A stretch of DNA of 64,000 nucleotides from Micromonospora pallida (GTDB lineage Bacteria; Actinomycetota; Actinomycetes; Mycobacteriales; Micromonosporaceae): positions 4,341,001 through 4,405,000 of the forward strand of contig NZ_FMHW01000002.1 of assembly GCF_900090325.1 (NCBI RefSeq), in the 5' to 3' direction. Positions 1 through 8,871 of this stretch are shown here, piece after piece. The notes under the pieces were generated by a model. The model was not told the DNA's origin. It saw only the letters and a list, made by a program, of their open reading frames with translations, and did not search any database. The translations under genes were made by a program, and so were the position numbers. Numbering within the stretch: position 1 is the stretch's first letter; the number at the start of each line of letters is the position of its first letter.

Positions 1-793
1 GCAGGGCTCGGTGCCGGCCGTCCAGTTGGCGCACGCCGGGTTCAAGGCGTCCACGTACCGGCCCTGGGCGGCGCAACGCGGCGGCGTCCCGGACGACGAG
101 GGCGGCTGGCCGCCGGTCGGCCCCGGCACGGAGCCCTTCGGGCCCGGGTACCGGACCCCCACCGCCCTGGAAACCGCCGGTGTCGCGGCGGTCGTCGAGG
201 CGTTCGGCGCGGCGGCGGCGCGGGCGGTGGACGCCGGGTTCGCCGCCGTGGAGATCCACGCCGCCCACGGGTACCTGCTGCACGAGTTCCTCTCCCCGCT
301 GACCAACCACCGCACCGACGGCTACGGCGGCGACCGGGCCGGCCGGACGCGGCTCACCCTCGAGGTGGCCCGGGCGGTACGCGCGGCGGTCGGCGCCGAC
401 GTCCCGGTGCTGGCCCGAATTTCCGCCACCGACTGGGTCGACGGGGGCTGGACGGCCGAGGACAGCGTGGCGCTGGCCGGGGAACTGGCCACGGCCGGGG
501 TGGACCTGGTCGACTGCTCGTCGGGTGGGGCCACGTCCGATGCCCGGATTCCGGTCGGTCCGGGCTACCAGGTGCCGCTGGCCGCCCAGGTCCGCCGCGA
601 GGCGAACGTGCCCACCGGTGCGGTCGGGCTGATCGTCGAACCGGAGCAGGCGGAGCGGATCGTCGCCGCCGGCGAGGCCGACCTGGTGCTGCTCGGTCGG
701 GAGCTGCTGCGTGACCCGTACTGGCCGCGCCGGGCGGCGGCGAAGCTCGGGGCCTACCCCGCCTGGCCCGACCCGTACGCCCGCGCCTTCTGA
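1..793 (+). CDS. NADH:flavin oxidoreductase (old yellow enzyme family), 5'-truncated by window start
   Basis: This is the C-terminal part of an FMN-dependent ene-reductase of the old yellow enzyme (YqjM/NamA-like) family. These enzymes reduce activated C=C bonds using NAD(P)H in the cytoplasm. The reading frame is open to the left edge, and the residues just before the first GTG (Q-G-S) continue the family pattern, so the true start lies upstream. Visible family features are QLAHAG near the start, the active-site region with VEIHAAHGYLLHEFLSP and the following NHRTDGYGG, and the C-terminal phosphate-binding part (GAVGLI, then LVLLGRELLRDPYWP). About 260 residues are seen of roughly 350 expected. 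The substrate cannot be told. Nothing ties it to the divergent arsenic genes that follow. Confidence 0.9.
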   Translation, partial: QGSVPAVQLAHAGFKASTYRPWAAQRGGVPDDEGGWPPVGPGTEPFGPGYRTPTALETAGVAAVVEAFGAAAARAVDAGFAAVEIHAAHGYLLHEFLSPLTNHRTDGYGGDRAGRTRLTLEVARAVRAAVGADVPVLARISATDWVDGGWTAEDSVALAGELATAGVDLVDCSSGGATSDARIPVGPGYQVPLAAQVRREANVPTGAVGLIVEPEQAERIVAAGEADLVLLGRELLRDPYWPRRAAAKLGAYPAWPDPYARAF

Positions 794-934
794 CCACCCG
801 GCCCCAGCCGCGCCGCCCCGGCATCGCCCTTCTTCAGGTTCGCCGGTGCGGCCTCGCCGGGCGCCGTGCCCGGCCGACGGCGGCGGCAGGCCGCCAGCAG
901 GCCGGGTACGGCACCACCCGGTACGCGGTGCCGG

Positions 935-1375
935 TCAGCAGCAGGTGCCGGTGGCTCCGACGGTGGCGGGGGTGCAGCAGGCGCTCTCGGTGGCCTTCTC
1001 CAGGTGGTCGGAGTCGGCCTTGACGGTGTAGACCTCCCAGGGTTCGTTGCCGGGGCCGCGTACCCAGACCTTGTCCTGGAGGGCGTAGCAGCACTCGGTG
1101 CTGTTCTCCTCCAGGGTGATCAGGCCGGATTCGGTGAGACGCTGGGTGGCGGCGTCGACCTCGTCGGTGCTGAACACCTCAACGCCCAGGTGGTCCAGCA
1201 CGGTCGGCTGGTCGGGCTCGCCCTCCAGGAGCACGAGCTTCAACGGTGGATTCTCGACGGCGAAGTTGGCGTAGCCGGGGCGGCGCTTGGCCGGTTCGAC
1301 GCCGAACAGCTTGGAGTAGAAGGCCACGGAGCCTTCGAGGTCGGACACCCGCAGAGCGAGCTGGACACGGGACAT
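935..1375 (-). CDS. arsI: ArsI/CadI-like vicinal-oxygen-chelate dioxygenase (organoarsenical C-As lyase candidate)
   Basis: This 146-residue glyoxalase/dioxygenase-fold protein resembles ArsI, the Fe(II)-dependent C-As lyase that demethylates trivalent organoarsenicals, and mycobacterial CadI. Residues matching the ArsI metal site are visible: Gln5, His62 and Glu114. The adjacent cysteine pair of the substrate site is Cys95-Cys96, in ECCYALQDKVWV. The C-terminus carries two further Cys pairs (CC at 133-134 and at the very end), a possible metal or arsenic chelating tail. The ATG is preceded by a strong AGGAGG. The gene diverges from arsR across a short palindrome-rich region, so regulation by ArsR is likely. 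The arsenic role is inferred from the cysteine pair and the neighbours; cadmium-induced CadI is the alternative name. Confidence 0.85.
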   Translation of the reverse strand: MSRVQLALRVSDLEGSVAFYSKLFGVEPAKRRPGYANFAVENPPLKLVLLEGEPDQPTVLDHLGVEVFSTDEVDAATQRLTESGLITLEENSTECCYALQDKVWVRGPGNEPWEVYTVKADSDHLEKATESACCTPATVGATGTCC

Positions 1376-1404
1376 GGTTCTCCTCCTGAGGGTCCTTGCC
1401 TAGA

Positions 1405-1473
1405 TGCTTTTCGAAGCAGGACCCACGTTGCCCCCTGTTTCGAGATCTGTCAACCTAGACACATGTCGAAACA
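1405..1473. promoter_or_regulatory. Candidate ArsR operator between arsI and arsR
   Basis: Two inverted repeats sit between the divergent genes. A long imperfect palindrome has outer arms TGTTTCGA (1436-1443) and TCGAAACA (1466-1473) with inner arms TGTC (1448-1451) and GACA (1458-1461). It overlaps the arsR start codon. A second, shorter hairpin-like repeat TGCTT/AAGCA lies at 1405-1418 and shares the TTCGAA core. The placement fits autorepression of arsR and co-control of arsI. No -10/-35 boxes stand out clearly. Confidence 0.6.
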
Positions 1474-1834
1474 AGCTCTGCCGGTGGTCGACCTGTACAC
1501 CGTGGCCTGCTGCGCCCCGATCGCGGTCCGCCCGATGGACGCCGACCAGGCAGCCGTGGTCGCCCCGATGTTCAAAGCCCTGGGCGACCCGATCCGGCTA
1601 CGACTGATGTCGATGATCGCCTCCGTGCCGGAGATCTGCGTCTGCGACCTGACCCCCGCGTTCGACCTGTCCGGACCGACCATCTCGCACCACCTGAAGG
1701 TGCTGCGCGACGCGGGCCTGGTCGACTCCGAACGACGCGGCACCTGGGTCTGGTACCGGGTCCGCCCGGAAGCCTTCCGCCAACTCGGCGCGCTGCTGGA
1801 CATCCCCACCGCATCCACACCGGCCACCGCGTGA
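1463..1834 (+). CDS. arsR: ArsR-family arsenite-responsive repressor
   Basis: This is a 123-residue winged-helix metalloregulator. It is expected to repress the arsenic genes and to leave DNA when As(III) binds. The core is typical: FKALGDPIRLRLM, then the As(III) motif EICVCDL with Cys59 and Cys61, then the recognition helix SGPTISHHLKVLRDAGLV and the wing ERRGTWVWYRV. A Cys16-Cys17 pair near the N-terminus could supply a third sulfur ligand, as in actinobacterial ArsR proteins with N-terminal cysteines. The frame is open far upstream, but the ATG at 1463 begins the conserved protein and leaves an intergenic operator. It overlaps the aquaporin gene by 4 bases (GTGA), so the three genes are probably one transcript. 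Confidence 0.93.
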   Translation: MSKQALPVVDLYTVACCAPIAVRPMDADQAAVVAPMFKALGDPIRLRLMSMIASVPEICVCDLTPAFDLSGPTISHHLKVLRDAGLVDSERRGTWVWYRVRPEAFRQLGALLDIPTASTPATA

Positions 1835-2568
1835 ACCTCGCCCTGACCCGGCGGGCGTCCGCGGAGTTCACCGGCACCGCCCTGCTGGTCGCCGCCGTCG
1901 TCGGCTCCGGAATCGCCGCCTCCCGGCTCTCCCCGACCGACGCCGGACTCCAACTCCTGGAGAACGCGATCGCCACCGCCCTCGCCCTGGGCGCGCTGAT
2001 CCTGACGTTCGGCCCGGTGTCCGGCGCGCACTTCAATCCGGTCGTCTCCGCCGTCGACTGGTGGCTCGGCCGCCGCGCCGGCACCGGCCTCACCGCCCGG
2101 GACCTCGCCGCCTACGTACCCGCGCAGATCTCCGGAGCCATCACCGGAGCGATACTGGCGGACCTCATGTTCGGACTACCGGCCGTCACCTGGTCCCGCA
2201 CCAACCGGACCGGCGGGAACCTGTGGCTGGCCGAGATCGTCGCCACCGCCGGCCTGATCCTGCTGGTCTTCGCCCTCGCCCGAACCGGCCGCACCACCGC
2301 TGCCCCGGCCGCCGTGGGCGCCTACATCGGCGCGGCCTACTGGTTCACCTCGTCGACCTCGTTCGCCAACCCCGCCGTCACCATCGGCCGTACGTTCACC
2401 GACACCTTCGCCGGCATCGCCCCCACCAGCCTGCCCGGCTTCGTCGCCGCCCAGCTCGCCGGCGGCCTGGTCGCCGTCGCCGGCCTCGCCGCCTGGTACC
2501 CCCACGCCGGGCACGCCGCCGACGCCGTGGTCGTACCCCACCCCTCCCGAGAGAGCGAAACCCGATGA
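1831..2568 (+). CDS. MIP/aquaporin family channel, likely arsenite-permeable
   Basis: This 245-residue integral membrane protein has about six transmembrane helices and the two half-helix motifs of the aquaporin family. The first reads NPV (in SGAHFNPVVS) rather than NPA; the second is canonical NPA (FANPAVTI). Aquaporins fused or linked to ars genes (AqpS type) let arsenite flow out down its gradient after ArsC reduces arsenate. The position between arsR and arsC, with 4-base overlaps on both sides, supports that role and is the main evidence for it. No Acr3 or ArsB pump is present in the window, so this channel is the only visible export route. A general glycerol/water channel cannot be excluded from sequence alone. 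Confidence 0.88.
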   Translation: MNLALTRRASAEFTGTALLVAAVVGSGIAASRLSPTDAGLQLLENAIATALALGALILTFGPVSGAHFNPVVSAVDWWLGRRAGTGLTARDLAAYVPAQISGAITGAILADLMFGLPAVTWSRTNRTGGNLWLAEIVATAGLILLVFALARTGRTTAAPAAVGAYIGAAYWFTSSTSFANPAVTIGRTFTDTFAGIAPTSLPGFVAAQLAGGLVAVAGLAAWYPHAGHAADAVVVPHPSRESETR

Positions 2569-2972
2569 CCACCAAGCCCAGCGTCCTGTTCGTCTGCGTC
2601 CACAACGCCGGCCGCTCCCAGATGGCCGCTGCCTGGCTGCGCCACCTCGCCGGCGACACCATCGAGGTCCGCTCCGCCGGCAGCGCGCCCGCCGACCAGA
2701 TCAACCCCGCCGCCGTCGACGCCATGCGGGAGGTCGGCATCGACATCACCGACCAGACCCCGAACCGACTCACCTGGGACACCGCCGAAACCAGCGACGT
2801 CATCATCACCATGGGCTGCGGCGACGCCTGCCCCGTCTTCCCCGGCAAACGCTACGAGGACTGGACACTCACCGACCCCGCCGGCCAACCCCTCCACGTC
2901 GTCCGCCAGGTCCGCGACGACATCAAGACCCGGGTCACCGACCTGCTCACCAGCATCAACCGGAACGGCTGA
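2565..2972 (+). CDS. arsC: Arsenate reductase, low-molecular-weight phosphatase type (mycothiol/Mrx1-dependent likely)
   Basis: This cytoplasmic enzyme of 135 residues reduces arsenate to arsenite. The phosphatase-like loop C-X5-R is at Cys11-Arg17 (CVHNAGRS). The general-acid Asp is at 104 in TDPAG. Further cysteines at 85 and 89 lie in MGCGDACP, with only three residues between them. This arrangement resembles the corynebacterial ArsC1/ArsC2 enzymes that use mycothiol and mycoredoxin. The thioredoxin-coupled enzymes of Firmicutes have a longer spacing. The ATG at 2565 overlaps the aquaporin stop (ATGA), which fixes the start even though the frame is open far upstream. It is the last gene of the arsenic operon. 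Confidence 0.93.
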   Translation: MTTKPSVLFVCVHNAGRSQMAAAWLRHLAGDTIEVRSAGSAPADQINPAAVDAMREVGIDITDQTPNRLTWDTAETSDVIITMGCGDACPVFPGKRYEDWTLTDPAGQPLHVVRQVRDDIKTRVTDLLTSINRNG

Positions 2973-3016
2973 CCGTCAGTTCGGCGACTCCACGTGTCAC
3001 GGCGACCGCCACCGGG

Positions 3017-6000
3017 TCAGCCGGCCAGGTGGGACCAGCGGTCCGACAGGTCGTTCCAGGCTCCCTGGGCGACCACCTGTCCGCCGACCAGCACCACCAC
3101 GTGGTCCGCCTGAAGCAGGGCCGCCCGCTTGGACGTCGACCCGACCACCGTCACCCCGGACTTCCGCAGCGCCGCCCAGAGCGCCAGCTCGGTGGTGACG
3201 TCCAGGGCGGAGGAGATGTCGTCGGCGATCAGCAGTTCGGTCTGCGGCGCGAGCGCGCGGGCCAGCGCGAGCCGCTGCAACTGTCCGCCGGAGAGCCGGG
3301 TGCCCTTGTGCCCGATCAACAGCCCGAGCCCGGCACCGGCCGCTGCCAGGTCGTGGTCGAGCTGCGCGGTGGTCACCGCGCTGGCCGCGTCCACCTCGTG
3401 CCCGAGCGTCACGTTGTCGACCACGGTGCCGGAGAGCACCCGGGGCAACTGGCCGACGTAGCCGACCTGGTTGGGGCGGAGGAACAGCTCCGGTTCGGTG
3501 ACCGGCTCCCCGTTCCAGCTCAGGTCGCCGGTGTGGTGCACGATCCCGGCCAGCGCCCGCAGCAGCGACGACTTCCCGGCGCCGACCGGCCCGACGACCA
3601 GCACGAGCTGGCCGCGCTCCACAAGCAGGTCGATGTCGTGGACGGCGACCAGGCCGTCCTCGTGCACCGCCGAGAACCCGGTCAGCGTCAGCCGGCGCAG
3701 CGGACGCCGGAGGGCCGGCTCGGGCGCGGGCGCGGTACCGGCGGCCAGGTCGACTCCGGGCACCGCCGCCGAGTACGCGGCGACACCGGTCATCGCCACC
3801 GCCCGACGCGTCCACACCCGGGCCGACGGGAAATGGGCGATCAGCGACGCGGTGGTCCAGGCGAACCAGCGGGCCGCGCCGAGCGTGGAGACCGCGACCA
3901 GGGTCGCCCCCGCCGACAGCCCGCCGGTGAGGAAGAGCCCCCACGCTCCGATCGGCAGCAGTCCGCTGACCACCGAGGGGGTCGACCGGGACCACACCTG
4001 CGCCGAGATCTCCCGGCGCTGCCGGTCGCTGCGGACGGTGTCCAGGACGGACAGGTGGTCCAGCACCGGACCGGTCGCCCCGGCGAGCTTCACCGTGCGG
4101 GCCGCCGACAGCGACGACACCAGGGCGGTGGCGAAGGCCGCCCGGGCCGCCACGGTGGCCCGGGCGGAGCGTTCCAGTCGGGGGCCGAACAGCGTCGCGG
4201 CGAACGCCGAGACCGCCATCGTGCCGAGGAAGAACAGTCCCGGTACGACGCTGCCGGAGACCACGGTCATCGCGGCCACGACCACCAGGCTGGTGGCGTT
4301 GTCCATCACGTTGTCGGCGAGCTGTACCACCCGCTCGGTGTCCCCGCCCTGGGCCACCACCTCGGCCGGGGTGTGCTTGCTGACCCGGCGTGCCCCGGTT
4401 TGTCCGTGCACCAGCCGGGCGCTGATCCGCAGGCTCTGCCGGACCCACCACTGTGGGAACCACAGGTTGGTCACGTACGCCACCGGCAGGGTGACCAGGA
4501 GCGCGACGACGATGCCCAGGGCCGGCAGCCACACGCCTCCGACGCCGTCGACGAGGTCGGCCCAGAGCCAGGGCAGCACCGAGCCGTCCAGGCCGACCAC
4601 CGCGACCACCGTGAACATCACCAGGCAGAGCATCCCGTACCGGGAGTCGTTGACGACGAGACGGAGGATCTCCCGCGCCGTCCGGGCCGGCGGGACCGCC
4701 GGCAGGGGCGGCGCCTCGACCCTCGCCACGGTCGGCTCGGCCGGTGCCGGACGGTCCACCACGGCCACCGCCGACCGTGGCGCGACGCCAGCCCCACCGC
4801 CCGACGCGCCACCGCCGGACACACCACCACCGGACGCGCCCCCCTCGCGGCCCGTCCCCGGGCCATCGCCGTCGTGGCCGCCGCCGGTGGTGACGAGGAC
4901 CCGGCCGTCCGGATCGGCGTCGATCAGCCCGTCCGGGCCGTCGCCGGTCCCGGCCGACGAGTGGGCGTACGAGCTGGTGTGGCTGGCCGCCAGCAGCCGG
5001 GCGAAGTTCTCCGACTCGCGCAGCGGACCAGCCTCGACCACCGTGCCGTCGGCCAGCACCACCACCTCGTCGCAGCGTCGCACCGAGGAGAGCCGGTGCG
5101 CGATGACGATGCCGATCCGGTCGGCGAGCAGGCGTTCGGTGGCCCGCTGCACCCGCGCCTCGGTGACCGGGTCCAACCGGGCGGTCGCCTCGTCGAGGAT
5201 CACCACCCGGGGGTCGCGGACCAGGATCCGGGCGAACGCGACGAGCTGCTCCTGACCGGCGGAGAGGACGTAGCCGCCCTCGCCCAACCGGGTGTCCACC
5301 CCGTCGGGCAGCTCCGCCACCCACTCGTCCAGCCCCAGCTCGCGCAGGGCATCAGCGGCGTCGTCGAGTAGCTCCGGGTCGAAGAGCGCAACGTTCTCGG
5401 CGAGGGTGCCGGCGAGGATCTCGGTGCGCTGGGGCACCACGGCGACGAACCGGCGCAGCTCCTCGAGGTCCAGGTCGAGCAGGTCCGTGCCGGCGAGGAA
5501 GACCGCCCGAGGGGGCAGCTCGACGGCGCGGGAGAGCACCTTGGCCAGGGTCGACTTGCCCGACCCGGTCCGCCCGACCACCGCGTACGAGCGGCCGGGC
5601 GCGAAGGTGAGGTGCACGTCCCGTAGGGCGGGGCCGCGCCCGCTGTCGCTGGTGGGGTACCGGAAGGTCAGCCCCCGGATCTCCAGCCGCCCGGGCACCG
5701 GTGACCGGCCGCCGGTCGGTTCCTGCCGGGCGTCGGCGAGCAGCAGCACCCGGGCCCACGCACCGAGAGCGGCCTGGAGTTGCGGGACCATCCGGGTCAG
5801 GTGCTCGACGGTGCCGCCGAACGCGAGCACGAGCAGCCAGATCGCGGTCAGCCGGGCGCCGTCGACGCGGCCGGTGACCAGCGCCCACCCACCGGCGAGG
5901 ACCACCGCGCCGATACCGAACCGGGTGACCACAGTGGCGACGGTGCTGACCTCGGCGGTGAGTTTCCACACCCGCTTCCCCCGGTGCAGCACCTCGGCCG

Positions 6001-6640
6001 TGCGCTGGGCGAACAGCCGCAGCACGTACGGGCGGGCCAGGGTGGTCCGGACGTCGTCCTGGCCGTGGATGGCTTCCTCCATCACCGCGGCCATGTCCGA
6101 CCAGGCCTCCTCCTCGGCCATCCGGGCCGGGGCGATCCGGCTGGTCGGACCGCCCAGCAGGAGCAGCAGCAGCCCGGACAGCAGCAGCATGCCGAGCCCG
6201 GCCGGCCACCAGACCAGCAGGGCGACCACGGTGGAGATCACTCCGGTGGCCAGCGCCTGGGTGAGCCGGACGCCGACGTGGCGCACCTCCGCGCCCACCT
6301 GGTAGACGTCGTTGTCGATACGGTCGAGCAGCTCGCCGACCGGGGTGTTCTCCAGGGTGGGCAGGTCCTGGCCGAAGGCGACCCGGCACAGTCGTCGCCG
6401 CACGTCGGCCGTCCAGTCGGCGGTCAGCCCCGCCATCACCAGGTTGATCACAAGGTCGGCGACGACGGCGGCGACCAGCGCCACCGCCAGGAGCACGAAG
6501 AGCAGCCCGGAGCGGTGCAGCAGCACCGGTCCGGCCAGGGCCGCGGCGGCGGCCTGACCGGCGGAGCCGAGCAGAATCAGAACGGCCACGAACGTCACCC
6601 GGCGTGGCGAGGTGACCCACAGATCGCGGAGCAGACGCAT
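3017..6640 (-). CDS. Fused ABC exporter, TMD-NBD-TMD-NBD in one chain
   Basis: This 1207-residue ABC exporter carries both half-transporters in a single polypeptide. The first membrane domain spans about 15-290. NBD1 has Walker A at 356-363 (GRTGSGKST), signature LSAGQ at 459-463, Walker B with Asp483-Glu484, and H-loop His514. A disordered Gly/Ser/Asp-rich linker (about 555-650) leads to the second membrane domain (about 660-950). NBD2 has Walker A GPVGAGKSS near 1017 and signature LSGGQ at 1116-1120. However, its Walker B continues with Asp1141 instead of Glu, and the H-loop His is replaced (VVGSTS, 1165-1170). So one ATP site should be degenerate. The ATG at 6640 has GGAGG 10 bases upstream; an upstream in-frame ATG (6706) lacks this. 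The substrate is unknown. Confidence 0.92.
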   Translation of the reverse strand: MRLLRDLWVTSPRRVTFVAVLILLGSAGQAAAAALAGPVLLHRSGLLFVLLAVALVAAVVADLVINLVMAGLTADWTADVRRRLCRVAFGQDLPTLENTPVGELLDRIDNDVYQVGAEVRHVGVRLTQALATGVISTVVALLVWWPAGLGMLLLSGLLLLLLGGPTSRIAPARMAEEEAWSDMAAVMEEAIHGQDDVRTTLARPYVLRLFAQRTAEVLHRGKRVWKLTAEVSTVATVVTRFGIGAVVLAGGWALVTGRVDGARLTAIWLLVLAFGGTVEHLTRMVPQLQAALGAWARVLLLADARQEPTGGRSPVPGRLEIRGLTFRYPTSDSGRGPALRDVHLTFAPGRSYAVVGRTGSGKSTLAKVLSRAVELPPRAVFLAGTDLLDLDLEELRRFVAVVPQRTEILAGTLAENVALFDPELLDDAADALRELGLDEWVAELPDGVDTRLGEGGYVLSAGQEQLVAFARILVRDPRVVILDEATARLDPVTEARVQRATERLLADRIGIVIAHRLSSVRRCDEVVVLADGTVVEAGPLRESENFARLLAASHTSSYAHSSAGTGDGPDGLIDADPDGRVLVTTGGGHDGDGPGTGREGGASGGGVSGGGASGGGAGVAPRSAVAVVDRPAPAEPTVARVEAPPLPAVPPARTAREILRLVVNDSRYGMLCLVMFTVVAVVGLDGSVLPWLWADLVDGVGGVWLPALGIVVALLVTLPVAYVTNLWFPQWWVRQSLRISARLVHGQTGARRVSKHTPAEVVAQGGDTERVVQLADNVMDNATSLVVVAAMTVVSGSVVPGLFFLGTMAVSAFAATLFGPRLERSARATVAARAAFATALVSSLSAARTVKLAGATGPVLDHLSVLDTVRSDRQRREISAQVWSRSTPSVVSGLLPIGAWGLFLTGGLSAGATLVAVSTLGAARWFAWTTASLIAHFPSARVWTRRAVAMTGVAAYSAAVPGVDLAAGTAPAPEPALRRPLRRLTLTGFSAVHEDGLVAVHDIDLLVERGQLVLVVGPVGAGKSSLLRALAGIVHHTGDLSWNGEPVTEPELFLRPNQVGYVGQLPRVLSGTVVDNVTLGHEVDAASAVTTAQLDHDLAAAGAGLGLLIGHKGTRLSGGQLQRLALARALAPQTELLIADDISSALDVTTELALWAALRKSGVTVVGSTSKRAALLQADHVVVLVGGQVVAQGAWNDLSDRWSHLAG

Positions 6641-6734
6641 GGAAGAAGATCCTCCGGTCGTGGGTGGCGGAAGGTCCAGCCTCTCCGGCAACGCGCCACG
6701 ACTCAACGTATTTACGCCACCCCGGCGGGCTGGC

Positions 6735-7574
6735 TCAGAACAGCACGGTGGCCAGGGTGCCGACGGGCCGGAAGCCGCACCGCTGGTACACGCGGCGGGC
6801 GGGCAGGTTGAAGTCGTTGACGTACAGGCTCACCGTCGGCGCGACCCGCAGCAGGGCGTCCCGCACCACGGCCGCCATCGCCGCCACGGCGATCCCCCGT
6901 CCCCGCCACTCCGGGGCGACCCAGACTCCCTGGACCTGGGCGGTGCGCCGGGTCACCACCGCTAGTTCGGCCTTGAACACCACCCGGCCGTCGACGAACC
7001 GGGCGTACGCCCGCCCGGCACGGACCAGTTCGGTGACCCGCCGACGGTAGCTGCGGCCCCCGTCGTCCACCAGCGGCGACACCCCGACCTCCTCGGTGTA
7101 CATCGCCACCGCCGCCGGGAAGAGCGTGTCGACCTCACCGACGCGGACCTGCCGCACCTCCCGATCGACCGGTACGGCGGGCAGCGCGTCCGTGGCCAGC
7201 AGGGGTTGGTTCGGGCGGACGTCGCGGGCCGGCCCCCAGGCCACGGAGAGCCGCTCCCAGAGTCCGAGGACGGCGTCCGCGCGCCCGACGATCGAGGAGC
7301 AGATCCGTTCCTCGCCGCCGAGCAGGTCGGCGAAGGCGGCGACGGCCTCCTGGTCGGCCAGCACCGGGGTGAGGTTGCCGCCCAGCCAGCAGATCGACTC
7401 GACGTGGCGGCGCGGTCCGTACCCGAGGACCCGCCCCTCCGCCCGCCACCAGGCCAGTCCGCGCGCGGCGACCCGTTCCGCCACCTGCGCCCCCGCGTAG
7501 GGGTCGCGGTCGAGCAGCCGCTCCACCGCACGGCGCTCCGACTCGCCCAACTGCCGTACCGGCACCGTCAGCAC
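6735..7574 (-). CDS. GNAT-family N-acetyltransferase with N-terminal DUF4081-like domain
   Basis: This 279-residue protein has a C-terminal acetyl-CoA-binding GNAT domain: VQGVWVAPEWRGRGIAVAAMAA carries the R/Q-x-x-G-x-G/A pyrophosphate loop, and YVNDFNLPARRVYQRCGFRPVG closes the fold. The N-terminal half is helical and matches the DUF4081 type seen in an actinobacterial family located next to ispG. The function is unknown; the substrate might be an amino group on a small molecule or protein. I chose the GTG at 7574 because family proteins begin with an MLTVPVR-like stretch. The frame is open upstream, but those residues are Arg/Pro-rich and not conserved in style. It sits 115 bases downstream of ispG on the same strand. 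Confidence 0.85.
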   Translation of the reverse strand: MLTVPVRQLGESERRAVERLLDRDPYAGAQVAERVAARGLAWWRAEGRVLGYGPRRHVESICWLGGNLTPVLADQEAVAAFADLLGGEERICSSIVGRADAVLGLWERLSVAWGPARDVRPNQPLLATDALPAVPVDREVRQVRVGEVDTLFPAAVAMYTEEVGVSPLVDDGGRSYRRRVTELVRAGRAYARFVDGRVVFKAELAVVTRRTAQVQGVWVAPEWRGRGIAVAAMAAVVRDALLRVAPTVSLYVNDFNLPARRVYQRCGFRPVGTLATVLF

Positions 7575-7689
7575 GGATACCAGCCTGCCAGATGCACCCG
7601 TCGTCGCGCCGGGCGAGTGGCGAGCCCGCCGCGACGTCCACCGACCCGGCGACGGATGGTCACCGGGTCGGTGTGTAGACGTTCGTGGT

Positions 7690-8862
7690 TCAGTGGACGG
7701 TGACCGTCGCACCGCCGACCAGTTCGCGCAGGTCGTCGGGGAGTTCCGCGCCCATCTCGTCGGCGATCCGCAGTGCCTCCTCGATCAGCGTCTCCACGAT
7801 CTGCGCCTCGGGCACCGTCTTGACGACCTTGCCCTTGACGAAGATCTGGCCCTTGCCGTTGCCGGAGGCGACGCCGAGGTCGGCCTCGCGCGCCTCGCCC
7901 GGACCGTTGACGACGCAGCCCATCACGGCCACCCGCAGCGGCACCGGCAGCCCCTCCAGGCCGGCGGTGACCTCCTCGGCGAGCTTGTAGACGTCGACCT
8001 GCGCCCGCCCGCAGGACGGGCAGGAGACGATCTCCAGGCCGCGCTCACGCAGGCCGAGCGACTCCAGGATCTGGTTGCCGACCTTGATCTCCTCGACCGG
8101 CGGGGCGGAGAGCGAGACCCGGATGGTGTCGCCGATGCCCTCGGCGAGCAGCGCGCCGAACGCCACGGCCGACTTGATGGTGCCCTGGAAGGCGGGGCCG
8201 GCCTCGGTGACGCCCAGGTGCAGCGGGTAGTCGCAGCGCTCGGCGAGCTGCCGGTACGCCCGGATCATCACCACCGGGTCGTTGTGCTTCACCGAGATCT
8301 TGATGTCCCGGAAGCCGTGCTCCTCGAAGAGCGAGCACTCCCAGAGCGCCGACTCGACCAGCGCCTCGGCGGTGGCCTTGCCGTACTTGGCGAGGAGTCG
8401 CTTGTCCAGCGAGCCGGCGTTCACGCCGATCCGGATCGGCACGCCCGCCCCGGAGGCCGCCGCGGCGATCTCCTTGACCTTGTCGTCGAACTGCCGGATG
8501 TTGCCCGGGTTGACCCGGACGGCGGCGCAGCCGGCGTCGATCGCGGCGAAGACGTACTTCGGCTGGAAGTGGATGTCGGCGATCACCGGGATCTGCGACT
8601 TCTTGGCGATGGCCGGCAGCGCCTCGACGTCGTCCTGGCTGGGCACGGCCACCCGGACGATCTGGCAGCCGGACGCGGTCAGCTCGGCGATCTGCTGCAA
8701 CGTGGCGTTGACGTCGGCGGTGAGGGTGGTGGTCATCGACTGTACGGAGACCGGCGCGCCGCCGCCGACGGGCACCGGGCCGACCATGATCTGCCGGCTG
8801 GTGCGGCGGGGGGCCAGGGCCGGGGGCGGCACGGCGGGCATACCGAGACTGACAGCGGTCAC
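7690..8862 (-). CDS. ispG: 4-hydroxy-3-methylbut-2-en-1-yl diphosphate synthase
   Basis: IspG (GcpE) is the [4Fe-4S] enzyme that converts methylerythritol cyclodiphosphate to HMBPP, the sixth step of the non-mevalonate isoprenoid pathway. The 390-residue length is the usual bacterial size. The TIM-barrel part opens with [15 protein letters not shown], and the C-terminal cluster domain shows CPSCGR and [10 protein letters not shown], which contain the three cluster cysteines. The start is GTG at 8862, with AAGGTGAG overlapping the rseP stop. The gene is the third of a tight dxr-rseP-ispG run, the classic actinobacterial order, so it is co-transcribed with dxr, the second step of the same pathway. 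Confidence 0.98.
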   Translation of the reverse strand: MTAVSLGMPAVPPPALAPRRTSRQIMVGPVPVGGGAPVSVQSMTTTLTADVNATLQQIAELTASGCQIVRVAVPSQDDVEALPAIAKKSQIPVIADIHFQPKYVFAAIDAGCAAVRVNPGNIRQFDDKVKEIAAAASGAGVPIRIGVNAGSLDKRLLAKYGKATAEALVESALWECSLFEEHGFRDIKISVKHNDPVVMIRAYRQLAERCDYPLHLGVTEAGPAFQGTIKSAVAFGALLAEGIGDTIRVSLSAPPVEEIKVGNQILESLGLRERGLEIVSCPSCGRAQVDVYKLAEEVTAGLEGLPVPLRVAVMGCVVNGPGEAREADLGVASGNGKGQIFVKGKVVKTVPEAQIVETLIEEALRIADEMGAELPDDLRELVGGATVTVH

Positions 8863-8871
8863 TTCAGATAC

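Noticed and set aside
3029..5371. Long plus-strand open frames antisense to the ABC exporter
   Set aside because: No conserved motif and Arg/Gln/Pro-rich composition; the opposite strand encodes a complete transporter with all expected ATPase motifs.
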